From: Rhizopus arrhizus
Taxonomy: Eukaryota; Mucoromycota; Mucoromycetes; Mucorales; Rhizopodaceae
Length of the DNA: 64,000 nucleotides
Assembly (NCBI GenBank): GCA_024220505.1
Contig: JAKZZE010000002.1
Span: forward strand, 558,001-622,000
Reading direction: 5' to 3'
The translations under genes were made by a program, and so were the position numbers. Below the pieces are notes generated by a model that saw nothing but the letters and a program-made list of their open reading frames with translations, made no database searches and was not told the origin of the DNA. Position 1 is the first letter of the stretch. Every line of letters starts with the position of its first letter. Positions 10,035 through 19,902 of the stretch are shown here, piece by piece.

Positions 10035-13000
10035 AGGAGGTTACTGATGTTCGTACTGAAACTACAAATCCTCTAATTCATTTTTCAAATGATCAAGTCG
10101 ATATCAAATTAGTCGACACGGTGCGTGAGGAGGGCTTCTGCGACGCTGGCGAGGTGTATGTCAAAAGAAGAGCGGATGGTCCTCCATCGGTTGCTGCTGG
10201 GCCTGGTAAGGTGGCTAAACGTATTGTCACGCGTGGTGATAATCCAGTCGGGTCGGGTCCTGGAAATTTGGTGGCTCCACTTCCTCCTAGCGGTGTTTAT
10301 GGCGGTGCTCCAGCAAATTTCTCTGCTGACATTCCTGTTGGTGCACCGGGGCCTTCGGGTACAATGGGAGGTACTGTCTTGCCTAATGGCCAAGGACCAT
10401 CAATAGTGGGTAATGCTCATGGAGGAGTGTTAGCAAATAATGGTATCCACTTTGGAAACATGGGACCTAATGGACATTGGGTGTCTGCTAATGGTATTCC
10501 TGCTGAATCTGGGGTCAATGCTACAGGTGATAGGCTGTTCAATAACGCTGCAAGACATGAAGTGTTGCCAAGTGGGGTGATGCCTAATAAACCGGTTAAG
10601 AAAAGGGCTCCTCGTAAGAAAGCAAGACGTTTACCTGTAAAACTAAGAAGTGGGCGTACCATATGGGATGTTCTTGATCAGTGTAAGGCAGATATCACTG
10701 CCACAGAATTGATTGCCTTGGATGCTAAAGCTCAAAAAGACATGGTGGATGGTATCCGTTTCTTGCGAGAAAACAAGCGCAAATTAAGAAAGCCAGTTGA
10801 GACTATGGAAGTAGAACAAGGAATCAATGCTGGCAGAGTAGAAGAGGCTGGGAGTGCCACCAATCCGGCTGTAGTCAATGTGGTTGATCAAGACTGGGAG
10901 ACGGAGAGCTCTCTATCTGATGAAGTGTCCACTGACTTGTCCTCTATGTATTTCGAAGATGAGGCTAGCGAAGATGATCAAGCTTCAATAAGTTCTGAGG
11001 TGGATGATGGTGTATCCGTGTACTGTTATCCATATAATCTACAAAGAATGAAGGTCAGCTCTCCTTTACGTGGTGCGATTATGATAAATGACAAACCAGT
11101 AGAAGTGGTGTTTGACACTGGTGCTAGTGTAAGTGTCATTGGGAAGGGTCTAGTGGATTCTCTTGGTTTGGTACCGAATGGTGACACTTTGCCGCTTACT
11201 GGATTTGACAACAAGAAGGGACCTAGCAGTCCTATCGTCATGGATGTGCCTATTCGTATTGCGGGTAAGTTACGTCCAGAGCACATGTGTGTTCAGCCTA
11301 CTGGTAATGACAATCTCTGCTTGCTGGGTATACCGTGGTTCCAAGCTTATGGGGTAGAAATTGACGTGGTAAACTCGTGTATCAAGATCCCTACTACCTC
11401 GGGAATGGTCAAGTTGCAAGCATATACTACACATCTACCTATTCCAGTTGCATCTATGTCTGGTGGTGGTGGTATGGTTCTTCCTGTAGTGGATTCGAAT
11501 GTATCAACGACGGCTACGATGGGTTCCAACAGACAGGTGTACATGGTGAATGCTAGTCAACATCATTGTGATAATTACGAAGAAGACTTGATGCCTGTAG
11601 GGGAACCTATTAAAGAGGAAATTAAGTTTAACGCTGACAATATAACAATGGGAGTACCGGAAGAACTGGTGGAGGTGATTGACCGATACAAGGATTGTTT
11701 TTCGGAAGTCTCTGGCTTGGGTCGCGTCAAGAACTATGTTATGGATGTTCCTCTCGTACCTGGTGCTACTCCTATCAGAAGTAAACCTTTCAGAATGTCG
11801 TGGCAAGAAGAAGAAGCATTGGATGCATACTTAAAGGAATTACTTGACCTGGATATCATCAAACCCTCAAATGGTTTATGGACTAGTCCTTGTTTCTTCA
11901 TTCCGAAAAAGGATGGTACCTTACGCTTGGTGATTGATTACAGACGATTAAACAAGATGATTAAGCAAGACGCCTATCCGTTGCCTCACATCGATGACTT
12001 GTTGGATGCAGTAGGTGGTGCTACTGTTTTCTCTACGTTGGATTGTACTTCGGGTTATCACCAGTTGCCTCTTAATCCTGAACATGCTGAGCGTACTGGC
12101 TTTGTGACCAAGAAGGGTACGTTTTCGTTTAGTGTGTTGCCTTTTGGGATCACGACTGGTTGTAGTCAGTATCAACGTATGATGAATTCGGTGCTATCAA
12201 AATATGTTGGTGATTTTATTTTGATCTTTCTTGATGATATCTTGGTGTACTCGAAGACAATGGAAGATCATAAAGTGCATTTGGCTCTGTTGATGGAAGC
12301 ATGTCAAGAAGTGAATTTACGATTGAAGCGAAAGAAGTGTCGTTTTGGTGATTCGCAAGTAGAATACCTTGGTCACTTGATTACTGGAGAAGGTGTCTTG
12401 CCCAGTGATCACAATATCAGCAAAGTAAAGAAGTTTAACATTCCTGCTAACGTGGATGAAGTACGTTCTTTTCTGGGACTTACCGGGTACTACCGCAAAT
12501 ATGTACCAAATTATGCTTCGGTGGCAGAACCTCTAACAAGATTGACAAAGAAGAAGGTTGGTTTCTCATGGGGTGCTGAACAGCAAGCGGCTTTTGATCA
12601 TTTCTTGATGGCGTTGACAAGAGCGCCGATTTTGGTTTATCCTGATAGACAGAAGGTGCAAGTGTTGTCAGTGGATGCCAGTGGTAAAGGCTTGGGTGCG
12701 GTGCTGTCACAAGTGGATGATGCTGCTACTATGGAGAATGAAAGGGTAATATCGTATGCTTCTCGTGGATTGCGTGGTAGTGAATGCAATTATGCTATAA
12801 CGCATTTGGAGGCATTAGCCGTAGTATGGGGAGTCACGCATTACAAACATTACCTCAAGGGAAGACATTTCATATTGATCACGGATCATCCCAGCTTAGT
12901 GTATATCTTCAGGCCAACTCGATTAACTCCTAAATTGTCAAGATGGGCAGCGTGTTTGTTAGATTATGATTTTGAGATAAGGTACCGTGCTGGCGTGATA

Positions 13001-13120
13001 AATCCTGCTGATGTGTTGTCTCGAATGGTCCTGGATGAGTGTACTGCGGAGATGCAATCAGACGATTTTGTTGAAAAATTAAGTGGTGCTATGAAAATTG
13101 ATGAAAATGAACTGTTATAA
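10017..13120 (+). CDS. pol: Pol part 1: protease, reverse transcriptase, RNase H
   Basis: Open frame in -1 phase to gag. It is open from 9971 and is entered by slippage near 10010-10016; there is no good initiator ATG of its own. A low-complexity Gly/Pro-rich then acidic N-terminal region comes first. The aspartic protease follows, with VVFDTGASVSVIG (catalytic Asp codon 11114-11116). The reverse transcriptase has RLVIDYRRLNKM, STLDCTSGYHQLPL, LPFGITTG and the catalytic FLDDILVYSK at about 12227-12256 (a YxDD variant usual in this group). RNase H shows LSVDASGKGLGAVLSQ and ITDHPSLVYI. The frame ends with TAA at 13118-13120, where a 21-base A run begins. Integrase resumes in the same frame 156 nt later. 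Domains are intact. Confidence 0.93.
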
Positions 13121-13294
13121 AAAAAAAAAAAAAAAAAAAATGTTAATATATATATATAATCAAAGTTGAATAAAAAGAAGAAGGGGGGAGGAACCAAGAT
13201 CTTTACTTACAAAAAAAAAGTTTTTGTTTAAATTTTATATTCTTTGCTATTTAATTATTTTGGTTGGTTGTTTTAATTGTGGATCCTTCTAATA
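13121..13294 (+). other. AT-rich interruption inside pol
   Basis: Between RNase H and integrase lie an A21 run, an (AT)n stretch, a GA-rich patch and in-frame stops. Pol and integrase are in the same frame on either side. I see no well-placed GT...AG pair that joins the two frames correctly. It may be an intron, a reinitiation spacer, or a later insertion. Confidence 0.6.
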
Positions 13295-14860
13295 ATGGCT
13301 GTTTCCTTTGGATGGTTCTTAGCTTTGTATCGTTATATTCAAGATGGTACTTTACCTCAAGATTGTGATGGCAAGACTCGTAGACGACTAGAAATGCATT
13401 CGAAAAGGTGGTATATTTCAGATGATCGCTTGTTGGAGAAGAGTACGGCTAGACCATTGTTACATGAAGGAGAAGCTTTAGAAGTAGTCAAACGTTTGCA
13501 CGAGGAAGGCCATTTTGGTATCCTTAATACTATGGACAGAGTAAATAAGTATTGCGTGGTATCAAAATGCAGAGAATTAGTTACGGCGGTGGTAAAATCG
13601 TGTGATACATGTCAATTCCGATCCAGAATCAAGGCGGTTAGAAATAATCCTGCTACGATTATGAAGACTCCAAGGTATCCCTTCTTTATAGTTGGTATCG
13701 ATGCTGTAGGACCTCTTCAGAAGACTGAAAAAGGAAATCAATATATCCTAACGGGTATAGACTATTTGACACGATGGCCTGTGGCAATGGCTGTGGCTGA
13801 TATAACGGAAGAGACTACGGTGGAATTCTTGTACCATGAGATTGTCCAGAATTATGGTGTGCCTCAGTATATCTTGTCGGATAGGGGTGCTAATTTTATC
13901 TCAACGTATGTTCACTACTTCCTCAGACAAATCGGATGCAAGAATATTATGACAACCAGCTACCGTCCTCAGGTGAATGGTATGTGCGAAAGGTTGAACC
14001 AGAGTTTAACTCAAACAATGGCTAAATTGGCACGGGATGGTGAAGAAATATCTCAATGGGATAAGTACTTGGATCCTGCGTTGATGGCTCTACGATCGAT
14101 GGTGAATACTGCCACTGGTTACAGTCCTAGCTATTTACTTTTTGGGTATGAATTTCGATCTCCTGCAGTGTGGGAAGCGCCTAGAGAAGATTTTGTGCTT
14201 GGAGAAGAACTGGAAGCTCTAAAGGATAGAGTAGTAATGATTCAAGACAAAATGGAAGAGGTGAGAACATTAGCAAGAATGAAATCAGACGAGCAAAAGG
14301 CAAAAGCAAAGATTAGATACGATGCAAGAGTTATCGATCCTAGAAGATATCAAGTTGGAGAACAAGTACTCCCCAAAGATAATACACCTGCTACCAAGTT
14401 TTCTGATAAATGGTTGGGACCATATACTGTGTTGAAAGTGAACAAGAATGGGACTTATCATTTAACTGGGCATAATAGTCAAAGACTCAGGCATGCTGTT
14501 AATGGAGACAGATTGCGACCTTATGACAAGAGTGCTGCTCACTTGGTGCCTGATGTGTTGACTTCTGCTGCACAACAACAATTTCGTTCATGGGTGAATT
14601 CAAGACAGAATCCTGCCTTTTTGGTGAATGTGGTTCCATTTAAGAAAGAAGAGGCTAGAGGGGTGGTACGTGATATGTGCTATGTTCGCCAGGGCCGCCT
14701 CTTTTTCTCAAATGAAACACCGATGGGTCCGGGTGACGTAGACCGGAATAGACTTATGTATGGGTCGGACGGTTATTTGACCCTGAGTGCTGGTCGTGCT
14801 GAGACTGAAATGAAGGCGGAAGTTAAGGGTTCTCAAAAGGGTCCTTATCCTAATGCTTGA
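13295..14860 (+). CDS. Pol part 2: integrase, with a tail encoded by the 3' LTR
   Basis: First ATG in this frame is 13295 (a TTG 18 nt upstream is not a likely start); about 521 residues. It has the HHCC zinc domain (HEEGHFG...CDTC) and the DDE catalytic core, with Asp in GIDAVGPL, Asp in LSDRGANF and Glu in MCERLNQSL. A GPY-type module follows (KWLGPYTVLKVNKNGTYHL). No chromodomain is visible. The last 63 or so residues are encoded by the first 190 bp of LTR 2, and the polypurine tract also lies inside the frame. The interruption before it means that the integrase must be made by splicing, reinitiation or a separate transcript, or that this copy cannot make it. No internal stops. Confidence 0.92.
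   Translation: MAVSFGWFLALYRYIQDGTLPQDCDGKTRRRLEMHSKRWYISDDRLLEKSTARPLLHEGEALEVVKRLHEEGHFGILNTMDRVNKYCVVSKCRELVTAVVKSCDTCQFRSRIKAVRNNPATIMKTPRYPFFIVGIDAVGPLQKTEKGNQYILTGIDYLTRWPVAMAVADITEETTVEFLYHEIVQNYGVPQYILSDRGANFISTYVHYFLRQIGCKNIMTTSYRPQVNGMCERLNQSLTQTMAKLARDGEEISQWDKYLDPALMALRSMVNTATGYSPSYLLFGYEFRSPAVWEAPREDFVLGEELEALKDRVVMIQDKMEEVRTLARMKSDEQKAKAKIRYDARVIDPRRYQVGEQVLPKDNTPATKFSDKWLGPYTVLKVNKNGTYHLTGHNSQRLRHAVNGDRLRPYDKSAAHLVPDVLTSAAQQQFRSWVNSRQNPAFLVNVVPFKKEEARGVVRDMCYVRQGRLFFSNETPMGPGDVDRNRLMYGSDGYLTLSAGRAETEMKAEVKGSQKGPYPNA
14643..14667 (+). promoter_or_regulatory. Polypurine tract
   Basis: A purine-rich run (AGAAAGAAGAGG, then AGAGGGGTGG) just upstream of LTR 2, the expected plus-strand primer site. 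It is read through by the integrase frame. Confidence 0.65.
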
Positions 14861-15153
14861 TCAATCGATATTCAAGATGTAATGGTGGCCTTATGTATTT
14901 TTTTGAAGAATAATGGTGGTCCCATTTAAATTGTAGAAGTATAACGGAGTGGCTAGCAGCCAATGAAAAGTATAAAAGGATTACAAGTTTTTATTGAATA
15001 AACAAGATACAGTCTTCTCTTTATTTTTTTACTTTATTCTTTTTACACTTACTTTACGCCTTTAAAGTCAATACTAGTTCTCTTTTTCCTGGTTACTGTT
15101 TTAAATTTCAAGCTATTCAAGGTAAAGCATAATCAGGGGAAAAGCATATATCA
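14671..15153 (+). repeat. LTR 2 (3' LTR)
   Basis: 483 bp, same ends as LTR 1 and no difference found by eye. The integrase ORF continues into it and stops at 14858-14860. Confidence 0.95.
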
Positions 15154-15157
15154 TAAA
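15154..15157 (+). other. Shared target site duplication TAAA
   Basis: TAAA separates LTR 2 from LTR 3. It also precedes LTR 1 (8584-8587) and follows LTR 3 (15641-15644). A 5- or 6-bp duplication (ATAAA, CATAAA) is also compatible. Confidence 0.8.
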
Positions 15158-15640
15158 TGATATGTGCTATGTTCGCCAGGGCCGCCTCTTTTTCTCAAAT
15201 GAAACACCGATGGGTCCGGGTGACGTAGACCGGAATAGACTTATGTATGGGTCGGACGGTTATTTGACCCTGAGTGCTGGTCGTGCTGAGACTGAAATGA
15301 AGGCGGAAGTTAAGGGTTCTCAAAAGGGTCCTTATCCTAATGCTTGATCAATCGATATTCAAGATGTAATGGTGGCCTTATGTATTTTTTTGAAGAATAA
15401 TGGTGGTCCCATTTAAATTGTAGAAGTATAACGGAGTGGCTAGCAGCCAATGAAAAGTATAAAAGGATTACAAGTTTTTATTGAATAAACAATATACAGT
15501 CTTCTCTTTATTTTTTTACTTTATTCTTTTTACACTTACTTTACGCCTTTAAAGTCAATACTAGTTCTCTTTTTCCTGGTTACTGTTTTAAATTTCAAGC
15601 TATTCAAGGTAAAGCATAATCAGGGGAAAAGCATATATCA
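15158..15640 (+). mobile_element. LTR 3, solo LTR of a second insertion
   Basis: A third 483-bp copy of the same LTR. It differs from LTRs 1 and 2 at one position that I can see (15493, T in place of G). It is bounded by TAAA on both sides, as for an independent insertion reduced to a solo LTR by LTR-LTR recombination. It carries the same 5'-terminal ORF. Confidence 0.93.
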
Positions 15641-15722
15641 TAAACGAGTGACTTTAGAAAAAATATGAATGAATTATATCACGTGATTTTGCTCCGGGCC
15701 GGCCTTTTTTAGTGACGTATGC

Positions 15723-15753
<31 letters not shown>

Positions 15754-16214
15754 ATATGGTGATGTTTTACTATTAAAAAATATAGCAATATACGGTATGC
15801 TATGTGTGTTATCTCGTAAGAATATAAAGACTAAAATTCAACGAAACTTAAAAAAGTTATATTTTTATTTAATATTATTGCATCTGGTATTCATATTCTT
15901 TTCATGAAGATTCAATTAAATCCTTTTCAAGATACTTTAATTAATTATAGCTGTAGATCTAGTATGAATAAATTTTAGTATGAAGACCTGTTCCTGGTTA
16001 TGCAAGCGGACTGTGTTGTATAATGGTAATAATGATTTAAGAAAAGGTAGAAACAAAAATAAAGAAACAGTTTGAGTACTTTTTGAGACTGATCTTTATT
16101 TCAGTTTAAGTTTTAAAGTAAAAATTATTCTAATTGAAGACAGGTATTTATATCTTATTGAGTGAGTGGCTTGATATCTTCTATTGTAAGCGTTCTTCTA
16201 ATATTCAGGTACTT

Positions 16215-16590
16215 TAGCAAGTGTCATCTATAATTATGATTATGAAAACCTTTCATTTGTTCTTTTGTATGTCTGTCATAGATTATCTTTTATTCTGGGA
16301 ATTCCTCACTGGTTTGAATAACGTTATTTTACGCGTTATTTCAATTATATGAAAGGTTAGCAATATTCCTGATATTGGATTGGGTCTTGTTATTTTAGTT
16401 GATACTTCTTCTTATCAAAGAACTCTCATTAATACAAAACATATTCTTTTAGAATATGTTTAATTGGAATTGATTGTATGATCTTATTTAAATAAACTTA
16501 TATTTTGTTTTATTTTAATTATGATCTTGTATTAAGGCTTATATTTATCAATGTCAACTACAATCAGTTACTGTCCTACAACAGAATTAG
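16215..16590 (+). repeat. Dispersed repeat block, copy 2
   Basis: Plus-orientation copy matching the reverse complement of 5985-6415 and the plus strand of 50335-50525. It lies between two segments that are nearly adjacent in the 49-kb element, so it may be an insertion. Confidence 0.65.
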
Positions 16591-17194
16591 TTATGACTGA
16601 ATAATAGAGAAAAGACTGTAATAAATCTTTGTAAAGCATTCACTACTCTGATTTCTTATAATTTGAATATGAATCATGTTTAAAGTATATTGGGATAAGT
16701 CACTAACAATGTTTTTGGGTCATAAAATCATTTTGATTAATAGTTTCAGCAGTAACAATTTGAGTAGAGAAACAAAAGTTAGATATTGAAAGGACTCAAC
16801 AGAAACACATGTCATAGAATGCCTAAACATATATTCAAGCCATCAACCCCGATCCAAAATCCAAATAGTAAAAAGCCACGATTATTTTGCATGAAGACAA
16901 AGAAATGAAGATGTAACTTCTCAAACTAGAAATAATAAACATGTACAAAGAATAATGATCTTTCTTCTATTAAAAAGGTCCCATTATTTGCAACTTACTT
17001 TGGTTACCAATTCTCCTAAAGGATTACAATAGTACTGATTATTCTTTGTTATGGAATATATTTGAACAAAGCTAATGACTAAACATAATTATGAATGTAT
17101 CAATAAATGAATAGAACGAAATAATCATGAGGCACTCTGTAGCATGATAGAAAAATGGGGGAGGGGAGCTGTACTTTTGCATATATACCCAAAA

Positions 17195-17651
17195 CAAGGA
17201 TCAAAACAATAACTATTTTGGGTGCCATCTTCCCTTATTGTGTAATAAACATCAAAGAAGACCAAGGGAACTAGTCCTTTCGAAGAAGAAAAAGGTAGTA
17301 GATAGTACTCAGGCTGTAGCTAGATACTATAATTTTATTGCAAAGGCCGTTAATATTTTATATCAGCAAGGGTGATTGAAGAGCAGCTACATTGTTATGG
17401 ACAATGCTCCTATTCACAAGAATACTGATTTTATAAAATAAATTGAGTTTATCTTTCGGCTTACTTTTCTGAGCTCAACCCAATTGGGCAGTTTGTAAAA
17501 GTAAGCTTAAAAGAAAAGAGCTTTTGTAGGAAGAGACATTGTCATCTAGAAGTGAAGATGCATACAACAGAATCCTTTTGAGCGGTTTTCAAGGATTTTG
17601 TAGATATTTAGCTGCTAGATTCGAAGACTGTTTGAACAGTAAGCCAATGTA

Positions 17652-17655
<4 letters not shown>
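17195..17655 (+). pseudogene. Tc1/mariner-type transposase remnant
   Basis: Fragments of a DDE transposase can be read with stops and frameshifts: GAI(F/C)PYCVINIK, then ARYYNFIAKAVNIL, then IVMDNAPIH, which is the block around the second catalytic Asp. The expected YLPPYSP-type segment and the final acidic residue are not intact. Nonfunctional. Confidence 0.7.
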
Positions 17656-17688
<33 letters not shown>

Positions 17689-17770
17689 CATGCAATTCAT
17701 GCACCAATAAACCACACGAAATTTTTTTCTGATGTATGAATAATTTGTGAAAATAGTGTATAACTTCCAT

Positions 17771-19902
17771 TTATTCATCAATGTTCATGTTTTCTCCCTG
17801 ATTCTCTTCATCTTCAATTATTTCATTTTCATCATCCTCATTGAAAACGTCAAAGTCTTCATCATATTCTTCAAGTGTATCAATGAGATCAAGTTCAGAG
17901 TCGTCATCACCATCATCATCACCAACAAGATACTCTGGTTTGTCTGTCAAGCCAGAGAAAAAGGTTATTCAACAATTTAGTATTTAGTAAAGGAGAAACA
18001 GAATAAATTTACCGCCACTTTTTGATTCTTCTAATCCTTCAATATATTCGTCGACCACTTCTTTTAGTCTCTGGGATGAGTCTGGTTTTGCCATTTCTGC
18101 CTGTGCTTCAGCAACTGCTTTCTCTGCAGTTACCTGGTTAGTTTTTTCGTACTCTTTCTTTTGTTTTTCTTGTTCAACTTCATTCATGAGTCCCTTTTCA
18201 GCATCAGGGATGTGAAGTGGTCTTTTTTCTTTTACAAGATGTACTTGCTTTTCTCTCGTATATCTTCGAATACGGTCAAACACGCATTGGTAATAGTAAC
18301 CAGAATGAATCTTTTTTATGCGAAGTTAGTCTGAGATTGTGTTTGAAGCAAAAATAAAGCTTACATTAGCTTCCTCTTGCAAGTAATTTTTGTTATATAA
18401 CAGTGGCGTAATTTCAGGATCTGTAATATCACATAATTGATACATGGATGAGGGACCAGGCGTAGAGTGACCATCAAAAATATGCTTGTTTGTTAAATCG
18501 ACACTTAAAAGATGACAATGAGTTATATGCGATAGCAAAAAAAAAAAAGTGATGTTGTAATATTTACGGTTCATTAGATGCATCTCTACGCTTATACATC
18601 ATTACTGATTTTATGCCTGTATATTTGTTGGTTTTTGATTCTGAATCATGAAATCTTCGAGCATCAAGTATTTGATATCTTTTATATGAAGTTAGAATGA
18701 AAGATAAGGCACACTGTCTATTGTTATTAATTTACTTGTGATATTCTACATTTTTTCTTGGATCAACACCATATTTCACCCAAGTATCTCTCCATGGCCC
18801 ATTGGTAAATGTATATGCATGGTTTGCTAGGGCTCTATACAAGAGATCGTTAAAGAAAAGGTATAGTTTACATAACAAACGTTTACTTTATCAAATGTTT
18901 GGAGTATTTTGGCTCTAATACACATCTTATAGCATATCTTGTCCAAATAGGTCGTTGTTCAAACAATTCACCAACAAGCTCGATTGCTTTATTTATAACT
19001 GGATCAACAGCTTTCTTGATAAGTTGCCAACTTTGAGTTGGAATATTTTCTACATCAAACTTTACTTGGGTAAGCTCAAGAGCTGCACGGCGGTCCCGAT
19101 TGATAAGCCCGATTTTATACTATAATGCGCCTTAGTTATATTAATTATGTAAATATAACAGAAATACTTACTGATCCATCTGGTTGTTTCACTTTTACTC
19201 TCAAGACGGGCAAGTTTTGACGATAACTAAAAAATAGAATAAAATAAATTGATAATCACATAGTATACAACTTACCCGTAATCAGTAACAGTCATTCTAG
19301 CTGAAAACATTGGTGGTGGAATATTGTGAAGATTACCTAGAGCATCTTCTCCCTTTGTAGGTTCGTAATTCAACATAGTTTCCACTATTCCATAAGAATC
19401 AGAACTTATGTTTTCATTTTCTATTGTATATACCATTTCCAACATCCATAGCCTCTCTAAGTTGACGAATAGGATCATTTTTGGGCACAAGGTGTTGTAA
19501 ATCAGCCATTGCTAAAAGAAGTTAAATTTAACATAAGCAAAAAAAAAGGGGACTCTTACCTCTGAATCTTACAGCATGAGTTACGTTACCTACTACTTCT
19601 ATATCCCATTTACTGTCAGTTTCGGTTTCACCAGTCAGTTTGTTTCTCTTGATGCGTCTGGTTACTTTGACTAGCAATTTTGATGTAGGTATAACATCAC
19701 CATGGATCGGATGTGAAAAAGTATCTTCAGGCCGGTACCATAGATCTACTTGTGAATTAAGTGCTAATGATCGTGCTAGGGCTTTTTCGCCTCCCAATGT
19801 TTTAATGGCACGTTTCGTCCTTCTTACGACACCTGGATATTCTACACTTAAAAATTTTTTATCTCCAATAGGGAGTAATGGACTCGGTTCGTAATTTGGC
19901 AT
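17771..19902 (-). CDS. sfc1: Transcription factor TFIIIC subunit (GTF3C5/TFC1/sfc1 type)
   Basis: Multi-exon gene of about 590 residues for the TFIIIC subunit that helps recognise the internal A box of tRNA genes and recruits TFIIIB and Pol III. It begins at the ATG at 19900-19902 (MPNYEPSPLLP). The conserved N-terminal block follows: VEYPGVV, TLGG, LDLWYRPEDTFSHPIHGD, and a PTSKLLVKV triplet-type segment. Then come IPPPMFSA, FEQRPIWTRYAI and the GPWRDTWVKYGVDPRKN stretch, all in human GTF3C5 order. The C-terminus is strongly acidic (many Asp and Glu, 17780-17940), as in yeast Tfc1, and ends at the TAA at 17771-17773. About seven introns of 45-60 bp. A further 5' exon cannot be excluded. The family call is firm. 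Confidence 0.9.

Larger units (their letters stand above)
8588..15153 (+). mobile_element. Ty3/gypsy-type LTR retrotransposon, full length
   Basis: A 6.57-kb element with two 483-bp LTRs (8588-9070 and 14671-15153) starting TGATATGTGC and ending ATATATCA. Internally it has gag, then protease, reverse transcriptase, RNase H and integrase in Ty3/gypsy order. The LTRs show no difference in my reading, which implies a recent insertion. It is flanked by TAAA on the left (8584-8587) and right (15154-15157); the duplication could be 4-6 bp because CATAAA fits both sides. The left edge lies 12 bp upstream of a divergently oriented tRNA-Asp. A third LTR follows directly. Gag and pol lie in different frames, with a consensus slippery site between them, and pol is interrupted before integrase. 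Confidence 0.95.
15838..17690 (+). mobile_element. Decayed Tc1/mariner-type element with nested repeat block
   Basis: Mosaic related to 49025-50100. Homologous pieces are 15838-16010 (with 49035-49190) and 16595-16700 (with 49265-49385). Between them sits the dispersed block 16215-16590, absent from the other copy. The 3' part holds transposase remains with many stops. A long T run (about 38) closes it at 17650-17688. Confidence 0.65.

Noticed and set aside
10109..10662. Minus-strand ORFs overlapping pol
   Set aside because: Shadows of the intact, domain-bearing plus-strand frame.
15162..15347. 61-residue ORF in the solo LTR as an independent gene
   Set aside because: It is the same LTR sequence that forms the integrase tail in LTR 2; there is no separate evidence for a protein.
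17771..19902. Functional link between the TFIIIC gene and the neighbouring Pol III-targeted retroelement
   Set aside because: The proximity (about 2 kb) is best explained by chance; nothing in the sequence connects them.
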